A stretch of DNA of 64,000 nucleotides. Source: Microcebus murinus (lineage: Eukaryota; Chordata; Mammalia; Primates; Cheirogaleidae). Below the pieces are notes generated by a model. That model ran no database searches, had not been told where the DNA came from, and saw only the letters and a list, made by a program, of their open reading frames with translations. Made by a program: the position numbers and the translations under genes. Shown piece by piece: positions 13,560 to 25,507 of the stretch; within the stretch, counting starts at the first letter, position 1, and each line of letters starts with the position of its first letter. The DNA lies in contig NC_134106.1 of NCBI RefSeq assembly GCF_040939455.1, positions 89,225,001 to 89,289,000 on the forward strand, written 5' to 3'.

Positions 13560-13960
13560 ATAATCGTACTTTATATACGGCAGTTACCCCGCTGTTTCAT
13601 TTAATAAGAAAAATGTTTATACTATAATTTGTGACATCCCTTTCATGGGCATTCAGTTTAAATGCTGTATAATATTCCATTGAGTACATAGACTGTAATT
13701 TGTTTAATCATTCCAATTTTCTTGTCCATTTAAGTTGTTTTAAATTTGTTTGCATTATCAATAACTATGTTAAGTGTTTTTGAGTGTAATGATATTTCCA
13801 TATTTAGGATTAGAGATCAAGAAATACATTTACTAGGTCTAAGTTTATTAAGCTTTTATTATTCTATTAATATATATCTTCAAAAGGCTTTTCACAGGGT
13901 CCTATCAATTTTCTCACCCACAACGTATTTTCCATCATCCTTGCCAGCATCAGCATCAGG
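13560..13960 (-). mobile_element. Ancient L1 relic, antisense (low certainty)
   Basis: Antisense L1 3'-end landmarks are discernible: TAATATTCCATTGAGTACATAGACTG, then a TTTAATCATTCCAATTTTCTTGTCCATTTAAGTTGTTT segment, then CAATAACTATGTTAAG. These correspond to the AATATTCCATT and TGGGTTGTTT landmarks of L1 tails. It is too diverged for a subfamily name. A 129-codon plus-strand frame at 13746-14135 overlaps it and is probably accidental. Confidence 0.5.
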
Positions 13961-14326
13961 GATGATGGCGATGGTGCTTTGCGTCTTTACTCATGCTTTT
14001 TTTTCTGGAACAGGGCTCCAGTCTGTGACTGGAGGACATAAAGGTACAGTATTGCATGGGGGAATTGGCAAGATCTATGCAGAAATAGGTTCTTTCCTTA
14101 AGTTGTCAGGAATTCAGAGTAGAATTCTAGTTTGAGATGGGAAATTTATTTGTAAACAAAAAATGTGAGATATACAGTAGGCCATTGGAATTGAGCAGAG
14201 AGCATTACATATGTAGGATGGGTGGATTTTAGAGGCTACCTAGGGTACATGTGTGGATAATCTCCCTGCAGCCTTATGGCATAGGCAGGACAATTCATTC
14301 TAGATGCCAAATGCTCCAAAATCTTC

Positions 14327-14362
14327 ATTTGTGTGTGTATGTGTGTGTGTGCATGTGTGTGT
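14327..14362. repeat. (TG)n microsatellite, interrupted
   Basis: TGTGTGTGTATGTGTGTGTG with single substitutions, adjoining an AT-rich L1-like stretch. Confidence 0.85.
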
Positions 14363-14429
14363 CCTAATAATGAGATAATTGGGTGGCGGGGGAGGAGAAG
14401 AATTGAAAGAGCTAAATTTTATAATTATT

Positions 14430-15845
<1,416 letters not shown>

Positions 15846-16900
15846 TCTGTGGTCAATAAAGTTTGAAAAGTATTTTATTTCAACATTTGTTAGTAAATTT
15901 CCAATGCTTATTAGCATATTAAACATGCTAAGAAGATTTGTAATAACAAAATCTATTTAGCTTTGTACAGCTCAGCATTTCACAAATTTTACTGATGATG
16001 AAAACTTTGTATTTTGTAACATTTATTATGGTAGATAAACTGCTGTTCCAAATATGACTTCCTGACTCATTTAACTGTGCCTGTTGTGTACTTGGATCTC
16101 ATTAACCTTAAACGGCACACAGAAGAGCCAGGAGATAAATTCTAGAAGTGGTTCCTTCTATTCCTGACATCCACTCCATTGCTACTAGCCTGCATTGCTC
16201 AGATCCCAGAATTCCTCACACAATTATCAACTCACATTGTGATTACTTTTATTTGTTAGAGCAATATTTACTGCTATAACAAACCATCATTATCAACACC
16301 AAGAAAAGTAGTTAATGTGGCAGAAGTTAATATTTGCATGCATATATTGCAAAATGAGTGTTCTTGATGGCTCTCTTTCAAGTAGATTCAAGGACAGAGG
16401 GTTCTTCTATCTTGATGTTATGCCATCTTTAATATTTTGTGTCCTGGGTCGCCATGGTTATGTGTTTCAAGCAGGCTGGAGAAAAAGAGAGAGTGAATAT
16501 ATACACACGCATATTAATCTCTTTGACCCTCAAATAACACATCACTTTTGTTCCATTTACCATTGGTAGGTATAATTTGGATATATGTAGCACGGGAAGA
16601 AAAATTGCAAATGGAGGAAAAGAATCAACAAATTGATTGCATGTTAGAGACTTCCAAGAACTATATAGCATAAATAGAACTGCAAGTTGATGAAGTGAGA
16701 GGATGGGCAAGACTGATGAGATGTAAGAAATGGATTGAGTCAAACAACAAGTAATGAGGAAACAGTGAAGATTTTGAATAAAGAAGTAACACGATCCGAG
16801 CTATGTTGCTTAAAAATTAATTGGACAGCAGTATTTTATATAAATTGGGGCCAAGAGAGACTGAAGCAAAGAAACATCAGGGTATTTCCTTAGTGTTTCT
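15846..16900. other. Unique sequence
   Basis: No repeat or gene recognised. Frames at 16315-16569 (+) and 16429-16743 (-) overlap on opposite strands and carry no domain. Confidence 0.4.
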
Positions 16901-16904
16901 TAAG

Positions 16905-17095
16905 TGTCAACTCTTTTCCAGACACAGTGACAGGAACTTAGTATCTATCACTTAAAATCCATAACAACTCCAATGGGAAGATACTGTCTTTTTTTTTTTT
17001 TTTTTTTTTAAATAATCACAGTGTTAACAAAGTGAATTGCCCAGAAGCACAAAGCTCAGTTACGCTGCTAATAGTTACATAGTTAAGATCTCATG
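16905..17095 (-). mobile_element. MIR SINE, antisense, with a poly-T insertion
   Basis: Antisense MIR order: CAGACACAGTGACAGGAACTTAG, ATCACTTAAAATCCATAACAACTCC, then AGTGAATTGCCCAGAAGCACAAAGCTCAGTTACGCTGCTAATAG. A run of about 20 T at 16989-17009 interrupts it where a GATGAGGAAACTGAG-like box would be expected, so the tract probably expanded within the MIR or was inserted. Confidence 0.6.
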
Positions 17096-17874
17096 ACCAA
17101 TGTCCAAAGGAGAGATCATTAAGCATCTATTGGCTGTGGTCAAATTGGGAATGAAAATATGTGAATATGTGATGAGACAAAGCAGAAATGGAAGAGATGA
17201 GGCTTGTCATAATGGATTAGAATACGGTGTTTCAGCCTCCCATCCCGATGCTCTTTATGTTTAACCACACAGCCCCTCAGCAACTACTGGGGTCAGTTCC
17301 AATCCTACTGCTTTATGATTCTGGAATTGCACACAGATTTATGGCGGTGGAGTAGCAATTATTCAGAGTGCATTTGGCTACTGAGATGTTCCTGTGGTCT
17401 GCAGGATTATGTTATGCTCATATAAGGAGCAATATACATCAACATGGATGAACCACAAAGACAGGAAAATAAAATTAGATTGAAAAGTATACAATGTAAT
17501 AGCCCAGCTGTCCTATTAAAAAGCCAGTTTTGTTTCTAAGGGGATTTTATAGTCAGACTTCCCCCCCCCTAATATTTATAAGGCAAAAATTTGTTTTTTG
17601 CTAGAATGTTCAGAAGGCCAAAATCTATTTCTTGCTATTTACTAATAAGGCTTGGTAGTAACACCTGCAGCGTCAGATGAAAGTTAAAATTTAAGTCATA
17701 GACTATTCATAAAATCCCCAAAAGAGGAAGTACCAGGGAGTGATGTGTCTGTCTTAGAAAAATAAACATTTCACTTCCCTCAGTACTGTCTGAATAGAGA
17801 CTCCTAAACCTCAAAGTACACATACTGGTAGTGCTAATAGTGCTTTGCTGCTCAAATAGCTTTTCTTCTTTCTT

Positions 17875-17990
17875 CCTTATCTAATCTTTCCAATGAACTT
17901 GTGAGGAGATCAGGCACACTGATTTTTCCACTTTGAAGATGAGGAAAGTTGTGTCTCAGAGGAGATAAAATACTTATGCACTACATGTAT
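17875..17990 (-). mobile_element. MIR SINE fragment, antisense
   Basis: CTAATCTTTCCAATGAACTTGTGAGG, then TTTTTCCACTTTGAAGATGAGGAAAG, then GTCTCAGAGGAG. This is the antisense MIR arrangement around the GATGAGGAAA box. Confidence 0.6.
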
Positions 17991-18359
17991 AATTGATGAT
18001 AGGGGGAGTACACTAGTCCCTGCTTTATTTCCTCTTAATGAAGGGTTTTGTCATTACAGTTACTGCTGTCAGTACTTGGTATCTTGTGTCCTTGAGTGAG
18101 TTCTGTGGGCTCCACAATCCTGGTGTTAGTAGAATTTTCCTACTTCTAGAAATGTTGGGACATTTCTTAAAACTAAGGCAATAGAGTAGTTGTGTGTGTG
18201 TGTGGGGGGGGGCTGGTAATGCAAGGTGAAGGAAGATCTGAGGGTTTTTTTGGTTTTTTTTTAACTATAAACTCTACACTTTAATTCCATTCTTCACACA
18301 TTTTGACTTTTTTGTTGACTCACTTTACATCTTTTTATATTACTTATCTCTTAAATAAT

Positions 18360-18591
18360 AGGTGTGGTTATTGTTATTTTTTCTTTTCTTTTTTTAATTT
18401 CAGCATATTATGGGGGTACAAACGTTAAGGTTATGTAATTGCCCTCGTCTCCTCTCCCCCTTCAAGTCAGAGTTTAGGTGTGGTTATTGTTACTCTTTTC
18501 TTTTCTTTTCTTTTCTTAATTTCAGCATATTATGGGGGTACAAATGTTAAGGTTATGTAATTGCCCTCATCTCCCCTCCCCCTTCAAGTCA
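18360..18591. repeat. 116-bp tandem duplication carrying an L1 3' end
   Basis: The block beginning AGGTGTGGTTATTGTTA at 18360 recurs at 18476. Each copy continues through a T/C-rich tail into AATTTCAGCATATTATGGGG, the antisense L1 3' end, up to TTCAAGTCAGAG. The copies differ at only a few sites (for example AAACG against AAATG, GTCTCCTC against ATCTCCCC) and in the length of the TTTTC tail. The 17-base start could also be read as a target-site duplication around a first, ~95-bp L1 insertion. See the finding for the competing readings. Confidence 0.85.
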
Positions 18592-19030
18592 GAGCTTCAA
18601 GTGCATCCATCCCCCAGACGGTGGGCATCACACTCACTATGTATGTATATACCCATCCCCTCCTCCCCCTCCCACCTGCCCCACCCCCGACAAATGTTTG
18701 TTTTTCTTTTTTCCTTAACATATTGGTTACCTTTTATATCTTTGCCTCTCCCTAGCAAAGGTTAGAGGTATGCCCTTCCCCTCCACAGTGTTCACCACAT
18801 CTCTCAGATGTGGGACTACCCCTCCAACCCCTGAATCCCTGGTGAACACCACCACCCTTTAATCAGTCAGTACCAACTTGATGATGAGTATATGTGGAGC
18901 CCATTATTCTGATTTTGTGTCACCTCACTTTGGATAATGGGCTTAAGCTCAATCCAGGATAATATGAGCGGTGCTAGCTCGCTGTCGTTTCTTAGAATTG
19001 AGTAATATTCCATTGTAAACATATACCAAA
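18377..19030 (-). mobile_element. Lemur-type L1 3' UTR, antisense, duplicated at its tail
   Basis: From the second tail (18493 onward) the L1 continues in antisense: TATGGGGGTACAAATGTTAAGG, CAAGTGCATCCATCCCCCAGACGG, a CCCATCCCCTCC block, GACAAATGTTTG, CAGTACCAACTTGATGATGAG, and finally GAGTAATATTCCATTGTAAAC near 19010. It ends abruptly around 19028. A frame of 77 codons at 18532-18765 translates the C-rich UTR and is not a gene. Confidence 0.88.
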
Positions 19031-19041
19031 TTGGAAGTGGC

Positions 19042-19199
19042 ACCTCTGGAAGCCATATTTTCCTGCATTATGGATAGGGTCACATGAAAATAGAGTAGAG
19101 ATTAAAAGATTAAAAGAATCTTTGCTCTATTTTCATGTGACTCTATCCATAATGCAGGGAAATACTGGTTTGTTAGGCTGAATAATGGCTTCCAGAGGT
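19042..19199. repeat. Inverted duplication spanning the MLT1 LTR boundary
   Basis: Arm 1 (19042-19095) starts ACCTCTGGAAGCCAT and ends ATGAAAATAGAG. Arm 2 (19125-19199) is its reverse complement: CTCTATTTTCATGTGAC through ATGGCTTCCAGAGGT. Arm 1 lacks about 20 bases present in arm 2 around the LTR start. The loop is about 29 bases and itself has a small repeat (GATTAAAAGATTAAAAG). Arm 2 includes the first ~29 bases of the MLT1 LTR. Confidence 0.92.
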
Positions 19200-19690
19200 A
19201 CCCATGTCCTAATTTCAGGCACCTGTAAGCATTACTTTATAGGGCAAAAAATAAATAAAATAAAATAAAATAAACAATTAGAGACATGCTTAAATTAAAA
19301 ATCTTGAGACAGGGAGGTTATCCTGCATTATCAAGTTTGTCCTTGCTTCTAACTGTAAGTATCCTTGTAAAACAGAAATAAGAGATTGCTGAGAGAAGAA
19401 AAAGGCAATGTGATCATTGAAACAAGATGTTATGCTGCTGGCTTTGAAAATGGAGAAAGAGCTCAAGAGCTAAAGGAAGCAAAAAATTCAGTTCTTGAGT
19501 CTGGAAAAGACAAGGGAACATACTATCTCCTATATCTTAGGAAGAGAGCATGGTCCTACAGACACTTTGATTTTAACCCAGTGAGACTGATTTGGGACAT
19601 CTGACCTCTAGAACTGTAGGAAAATAAATGTGTATCGGTTTAAGTCACTATATTTATGTTAATTTTTAGCAACAATAGCAAATTAATACA
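19171..19690 (+). mobile_element. MLT1 (ERVL-MaLR) LTR
   Basis: It begins TGTTAGGCTGAATAATGGC and ends AGCAAATTAATACA. Internal landmarks are GTTATCCTGCATTATC, TGCTGGCTTTGAAAATGGAG, GATTTTAACCCAGTGAGACTG, CTGACCTCTAGAACTGTAGG and an AATAAA polyadenylation-type signal in GGAAAATAAATGTG. An (AAATA)n array at 19247-19274 was added inside it. The 72-codon frame at 19386-19604 lies entirely in the LTR and is not coding. Confidence 0.9.
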
Positions 19691-20549
19691 ATGGCTTTGC
19701 AGTATTTTTGTTGGGATTAAGTGATTTCCTGTAAATTAATACCCAAAAGAGGGCAGGTGCCAGATCTCAAATTTTAATATCTAGTCATAGCTCTGCAAGA
19801 TCTACAATGTAACAGAAATTTAATTCAGGTAATTAAATGTCTTTTATCAACTATTTTCTTCTATAAAGTTCTCTCTAATTGTGCACCCCTGAGAACTCAC
19901 ATGTGTCATAACAAACCTTAAAAGCTTCTTCTAATCTTTTCTGAGACATCTTAAAAGAAAATCGATCTCATACTGCCCATTCTACACTTCTTTTCCTTTG
20001 ATCTATACTGATCCAATTAAACTTTCCAAAGATGTAAGTGTCTTCCAGGCCCTATAGAACTCCCAAAGAGTTGGAGAGGGCAAATTTCTGCAAGAAGGAC
20101 AGAACATTGGACTTCTCTGTTCCTCTTCATAGGACCCTGATCCAGAACATTAGCTCAATTTAATACCTTAACTCTATCCTCAACCTATATCCAATACAAC
20201 TGTCCCGAGATGACGTAGATGGAATGAAGGATTGGGCAACACTTAGTACAATGTAGATTTTCCATAGATGACAATACTCATAACTTCCCTCTTTCATAAC
20301 TGCTTTCTATAAAACATTCTTTAAGAACCAGGTAAATATTGTGAAGCTCAATTAACTTGAATTAGACTCCCTATCCTCCCTATATTATGCCCTAACTAAG
20401 CCAATGGGACTGACTCTTGATACCCATATCTCCTAAGATACTGCCTTTTTATGAATAGACACCTTTCTTGGCATTCCTATGATGATGCATATCAATCTTG
20501 AAATATAACTTGTCAGCTGCACTGCTCCTACTTCTGGACCCTTTAAAAC
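19691..20549. other. Unique sequence
   Basis: No element assigned between two LTRs. Possible ancient L2/MIR remnants are too diverged to name. Confidence 0.35.
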
Positions 20550-21015
20550 AGAATGAACCATGCTGTGGACTTACGTCACACACAACCCCAACCCCTTGAA
20601 TTCGAGATCTGATTATTCAATCATTAGAGTATAATGGAAATGACCACTTTCCAGTCCCAGGCCTTAAGAGTGGGCAGCTTCCATTTCTTGCCTTTTGGAA
20701 TGTCCATCCTTAGAACACAGCTGCCACGCTGTGGAGAAGCCACAAGTACAGGTCTTCTGGACAGCAGTTCTAGCTTGACAATTACATCAACCACCTGACA
20801 TGTGAGTGAGTGTGGCTCGATATGATTACAGCCTCTGGCCATTGAGTAATCCCTGGCCTCAGACGGCCCAAGCCAGTGATGCAAGGAACAGAGAATAGCT
20901 GTTCTCTCCAAGCCCTGCTCAAACTGCAAATACATAAGAAAAACAAACTATTATAATTATTTTAAGTCACTATATTTTGGAGTGTTTCTTTACATAGAAA
21001 TACAAAATTGGAGCA
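20550..21015 (+). mobile_element. MLT1-type LTR (older subfamily)
   Basis: MaLR landmarks in sense: CAGGCCTTAAGAGTGGGCAGCTTCC, ACACAGCTGCCACGCTGTGG, ACCACCTGACATGTGAGTGAG, GCCCTGCTCAAACTGCAAAT and a 3' end TTTTAAGTCACTATATTTTGG with a degenerate terminus. The subfamily is uncertain. The minus-strand frame at 20624-20935 (103 codons) is a shadow within it. Confidence 0.72.
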
Positions 21016-21794
21016 AAAAAATTGTATGAAAAAAGATCAACAATCTGCTAACTTGCTCGCGAGAGGAAGGGCTTTCCTGTGATAATAATTGCTTGCAGGG
21101 CTCTCAGAGACAGCTAGGGCATGATTTAACAATCGTGTGTGCAGACAGGGGAAATAATCAAATTGTGTTAAAAGGAGTAGCGTTGGAGTCAAAGATGAAG
21201 AAGTGTATTTCAAAGGAAAATGAACCTTAAGAAGAGAAGCAGAGCCAAGGTTCAGAGCCCAGGGGTTATCAAGTCAAAGTAAGCCAGAAGACCCAAAAGA
21301 AGGTTAAAATAGGATGGTTGAAGTGTCACTCAAGCACAGAACAGAAACAGTTAGCTTTTGCCCATATTTCCTCTTTTACATGTTCCTGGTGCCTTTCATG
21401 TTGGCAGGCAGATCAGACTGATAAAAAAAATCTTACTGAGATAACTTTAATGTTCAAGGTATGCTATAAGGTGCATAATCTAAGAATGTCCATCACGCTA
21501 GACTCAACTTTGTGACTTTGCAGGAAACAATTGCTCTTTACAGCCCAACCTACATTTTTCAATAACACAGCAGGGATATTGACCTATAAAAGTGTGCCCT
21601 AGAGCAAAATAGATTTACAGTAAAAGGACAAGATGTTGCACTCAGCAAAACAATGGTTACAGTTCCCAGAGTTATGGGCTGGACGGAAGTGCAAGATCAG
21701 TCAACTCAAGGCGGTGATAAAAGTGGACTTACAAGAAATATTTTGAGTGAATGTGAACTCTGAAGGCAGAGGCAAAATGACTTGTGTTGTTTGT

Positions 21795-21926
21795 TAAAAG
21801 TGCAGGTTCCTGAGACCCAGCCTCAAGGGTTCCAATTCTAGACTTACTGTGTGATGCCTGAGGTCTACATTTTTAACAACCATCCAGGGTGATTTTGACA
21901 GACACTGATATTTGAGAAACACTAAT
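21795..21926 (+). mobile_element. MER5A (hAT-Charlie) nonautonomous DNA transposon fragment
   Basis: GGTTCCTGAGACCCAGCCTC, then a CTGAGGTCTACATTTTTAACAACCATCCAGGGTGATTTTGACAG body, then ATATTTGAGAAACACTAATCTGG, which matches the 3' terminal TTTGAGAACCACTG-type inverted repeat. The 5' inverted repeat is missing, so this is the right-hand part. Confidence 0.8.
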
Positions 21927-22089
21927 CTGGATATTGAATTTTTGTGGGTTGTAGGAATTACTTATTCAGGAGGTGACTGTGTTTTTGTGTTGATGTTTCC
22001 TTAGCTCATACCCAAAGTAACAAAAACTCTTTCCCCTGCTTTTCCCTTACCCTCTCTATGGCAGACACAGACGCACATTTCTCAGATCC

Positions 22090-22450
22090 CTCTTCAAAAA
22101 AGAACGTGGTGACAGGTGGTGAGGCTTGTCCTTAGGTGACACTCCCCAGCTGTTACCTCATTCTGTTCTGCCTCAGATTTTAAGTTGAAGTCACACTTTT
22201 CCTAACTGAGAAGTCTTGTTGTACAAGGGCCGAGCCCAACACAACATGCACTTGACGAGCAGTGTTTCTCCAGAACTCTCCATGGGTCCATAGGGGCTTT
22301 GATGTATCTGCCTCCCAGTCTACACAGTCCTGCTCTGTAACCCTACTTATCATAGTGCTACTTCGTAATAAATCGTTTGCACTCCTAACTCCATTTCAAC
22401 ATTTGCTCTCCAGAGGACCAAACAGATACATCTTCCCTTCAACTCCCTGA
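22090..22450 (+). mobile_element. Possible LTR fragment (low certainty)
   Basis: GAGGCTTGTCCTTAGGTGAC, then a GCCTCCCAGTCTACACAGTCC segment, then CGTAATAAATCGTTTGCACTCC with an AATAAA-type signal, TTTGCTCTCCAGAGGACC and an AAC end. This resembles the poly(A)-signal end of a retroviral LTR but has no clear start. The adjoining 22450-22940 could be internal sequence of the same element, but no retroviral motif can be shown. Confidence 0.35.
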
Positions 22451-22929
22451 ACGATTCAGTCGAAAAGCCATTAGTTAAGGACACGCCAGTAGGCATCCAC
22501 TCGGAAGGGCAGCTTGGTGCAAAATGCCCAAACTCAAATGAGTTGAAGAAGGTGTCTCCATGGGATCGGTTGTCATGGGGAATCAGCCCAACTGGGTAAG
22601 GAGGACATACATGCTGGTGGGTGGCTCAGCTTAGGGTTTCAGATCTTAAGCAAAGTAATTAGCTCATCTAGGTGGAGGAGTGTCCTTGTTGGACATCAAG
22701 TGCAAGGAGGATGTTCATGATAAGTGAAGAAGCCCTCATGGAATGGAATAAGAAAGTCCTCTGTATCCATGTGGATGGACACACCAACTCAGGGATATGC
22801 CCATCCCCTCCTCCATATGGGCACTCTAATTACCCTGTTTGGGTTCTGAAACTCTAAACTGAGCCATCCACAAGCATGTATGCCCTCACCACCCAGTTGA
22901 GCTGATTCTCCATGACAGCTCATCCTGCA

Positions 22930-23590
22930 GAGGCATCCTCCTCAACTTGCTAAGTTTGGACATTAAGAGCCCAAGCAGAGCAAGAACAGAGCCCTAGCCA
23001 AGGCCAATTGGTATGGGAGCCAGAGCTGAAGAGAGTAAAGCAAGTGTCCACACAGCATGCAGTCTATTCGGAAGGGAGCAGCCTTGAGCAGAGTGGAAGA
23101 AGCTGAGAGTGTGAAATAAAGTGTCCATGCAGGCAAGGTAGTAGCAGCAGCAAAGAGAGATTCATTTTCAAGAGGAAGATTAATCAAATAAATAAACGTA
23201 TTAGGAAAAGAGAAGGCTTCCTTGTCGGAGAAGAGAATTATACATGTGGAAAGAAAAAAAAGTAGAATAAACCCTGTGACATTGGATAGAAATCAGGGGA
23301 TTGAAAATACTGTATTAATTCATGGATTTATGGATTTTAATAACAGAGATAGAAAAATATCAGTGTATTTGCAAATATGTCTTTCTTTGTGTATGTGTAG
23401 ACATCTCCAAAATCTATATAGGCATCCACCTATGTCACAGACACACCATATACACACTTACATCTACTTATCTATATAAAGAGACAGGGATAGGGATAGA
23501 GATAGATACATAGGGATAGGGATAGAGATAGATACATGTATATGTATTTTAGCTCTATCTTCTTCGAGGGCCATAGAACTAACTGTAATC
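22930..23590. other. Unique sequence with a short tandem duplication
   Basis: No gene recognised. A 26-base unit, GGGATAGGGATAGAGATAGA plus TACATA, is repeated twice almost identically at 23487-23512 and 23513-23538, within a GATA-rich patch. Confidence 0.6.
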
Positions 23591-23598
23591 CTACATGC

Positions 23599-23797
23599 TC
23601 TTCCAGAACTGCAGTCCCCAACCCATGGGCTGCTGCCCAGTACCTGCTATGACCTGTTAGGAAAACAGGGCCACACATAACCACCTGAGGTCTGCCTCCC
23701 CCAAACACTGCCCCTGCCCTCCAACTCTGTGGAAAAATTGTCTTCCATGAAACCAGCCCCTGGTCCCAAAAAAGGTTGGTGACCCTCTTCTAGAATG
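23599..23797 (-). mobile_element. MER1 (hAT-Charlie) MITE with 8-10 bp target duplication
   Basis: The plus strand starts CTGCAGTCCCCAACCCATGG and ends AAAAGGTTGGTGACCCTC, the two ends forming the MER1 terminal inverted repeat (GGTCCCCAACC and GGTTGGGGACC). Internal GTGGAAAAATTGTCTTCC is diagnostic of MER1. Flanks TCTTCCAGAA (23599-23608) and TCTTCTAGAA (23786-23795) are the 8-bp-class hAT target duplication. At about 200 bp it is internally deleted relative to the ~340-bp consensus. The strand assignment is tentative. Confidence 0.85.
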
Positions 23798-23824
23798 TTG
23801 CTACTCTCTCATTTCAAAAAATGG

Positions 23825-24232
23825 CATCTGTTTCTACTACCTTTGAAATTGGGCAGGAATTAATGGTTGCTCAACAAGTAGAATATCTGACTTTCTATTT
23901 TGTTTTCTGTTGTCTGAGACTCCTTGCCCTGAGAACCCAGTAGCACGTTGTGAGGAAGCCCAGGCATCGCGGAGAGGTCACTTGTAGGATTCCTGGATTG
24001 ACAGCTCTAGCAAATGTCTCATTCCACAGCCATCATGAACCACTCCGCATGTAAGTAAATGGAACTTCAGGTGATTTCAAGCTTGCTAAATTGCTACCCA
24101 ATAAAACAAAGGCAAGCTATACTTGCCAAACTCTGCCCAGATTGCAGATTTTTGAGCAAAATAAATGTGGTTTTTTTAAGACGCTAACTTTTGGGATGGT
24201 TTATTATGCAGTACTAAATAACTGAAATGATT
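23825..24232 (+). mobile_element. MLT1-type LTR (older subfamily), same strand as 20550-21015
   Basis: GTTGTGAGGAAGCCCAGGC, CGGAGAGGTCACTTGTAGG, ATCATGAACCACTCCGCATGTAAG, CAGATTGCAGATTTTTGAGC, an AATAAA signal in AAAATAAATGTGG, and a terminus ATGCAGTACTAAATAACTGAA. This is the MaLR LTR pattern. It resembles the LTR at 20550-21015 in type and orientation. Confidence 0.75.
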
Positions 24233-24849
24233 GTCAAGAGTTCTGTTTTGACTGTTTTTTCTTTAAGATGCTCATTAGATATGCAACACAAAGGTATAGG
24301 GGATGGGAATGCCTTTAAGTGAGATTAGAAAGTGAAGAGAAGATCTTCGGTACATATTAAGTATTTGTTGCTTCAATGCGAAAACAATGAAATTATTGCA
24401 ATAACATTTTCAAAACTTTACTTTAGCTGCAAAAGAGAGAATGAATTAGAAAGAGCAGAATGGAAGAAATGGGGAGCCTGTTTAGAAGAACTATTGAAGT
24501 AATCTAGTCAAGAGATGACTATGGCTCAATCCTGAGTTTGGAAATACACAAAAATAGGTCTGAAAGGATTTGAGGGCTATTTGTGAGATATGATAACTAG
24601 GATCATAATTGGCCATCCTGTACATTCTCCATTTCATATACACGTGCATGCTGCTCACCCATGATTCTATATTTTGAAATCTATTGACCTATGGACAAAA
24701 ATTCACTTTTAGCGTATTATTATAATAGACTTTAAAATAACATGATTATCAGTACTAGGATCATAGATAATAACTGACACTAATTATCTTTGGCCTAAAG
24801 AAAAACTAGCAGAATAAATATCTAAAAATTCAATTATATTCTCTTTTTA

Positions 24850-24990
24850 CCCCTTATCTTCTCTGAGTCCTAATTTCTACAAATGTAAAATAGAAACAGC
24901 ATCATCTGCCTTACAGGCAAAGATTAAATAAACTATATATTCCACGTAAGATGGTGCCTGAAACAGAGTCAGTTCTTAATTACTTGTTAA
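24850..24990 (+). mobile_element. MIR SINE fragment
   Basis: TTATCTTCTCTGAGTCCTAATTTC, ACAAATGTAAAATAGAAACAGCATC and GATGGTGCCTGAAACAGAG follow the MIR core-to-3' order. Confidence 0.6.
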
Positions 24991-25455
24991 CTGGATTTGA
25001 AATATAGGAGCTCTGAGTATATGTCAGAACATATGATTGAAAGGTACGTATATTGGCTTAGTATTTTTATTTGATGTTATTCCCACTGCTGCTCTGCTAA
25101 CCTTCCAATCAATAGCCCATTAGGGCCTTGGTAGGACTGAAGCAGGTTGATTGACCAGATGTCACTGGGAAGCTTGAGGCCATCAAAGAATGAGGATAGA
25201 ACTAGAGCTTCTGTTAACAGAAGAGAGACAGACTCTATTTTCTTAATCCTTTCCTCAGGCACAAAATGATTTTATTTCAAGACTGAGATTTGGTCTGTTC
25301 ATTTAGTGTGTCCCTCCCATACAGTCTGGCCCATCAGACAGACAACAACAGCTAATCCAATGACACATTGACTGTTTTAGGCCAAGACCCTCCTGAAAAT
25401 GCTTACGTAGTCACTCTGCATGCATGGCGACCCTTACAGAAAAAACTGCAGTATA

Positions 25456-25459
<4 letters not shown>

Positions 25460-25506
<47 letters not shown>
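25460..25506. repeat. (AT)n microsatellite
   Basis: About 23 uninterrupted AT units. It is self-complementary and likely to be length-polymorphic. Confidence 0.97.

Positions 25507-25507
<1 letters not shown>

Noticed and set aside
22672..22857. Small plus frame near a possible LTR, considered as a retroviral pol remnant
   Set aside because: Only a few residues are suggestive and no catalytic motif is present; too weak to annotate as coding.
25460..25506. Long palindromic AT run as a cruciform or origin
   Set aside because: It is a simple (AT)n microsatellite; nothing else around it suggests an origin.
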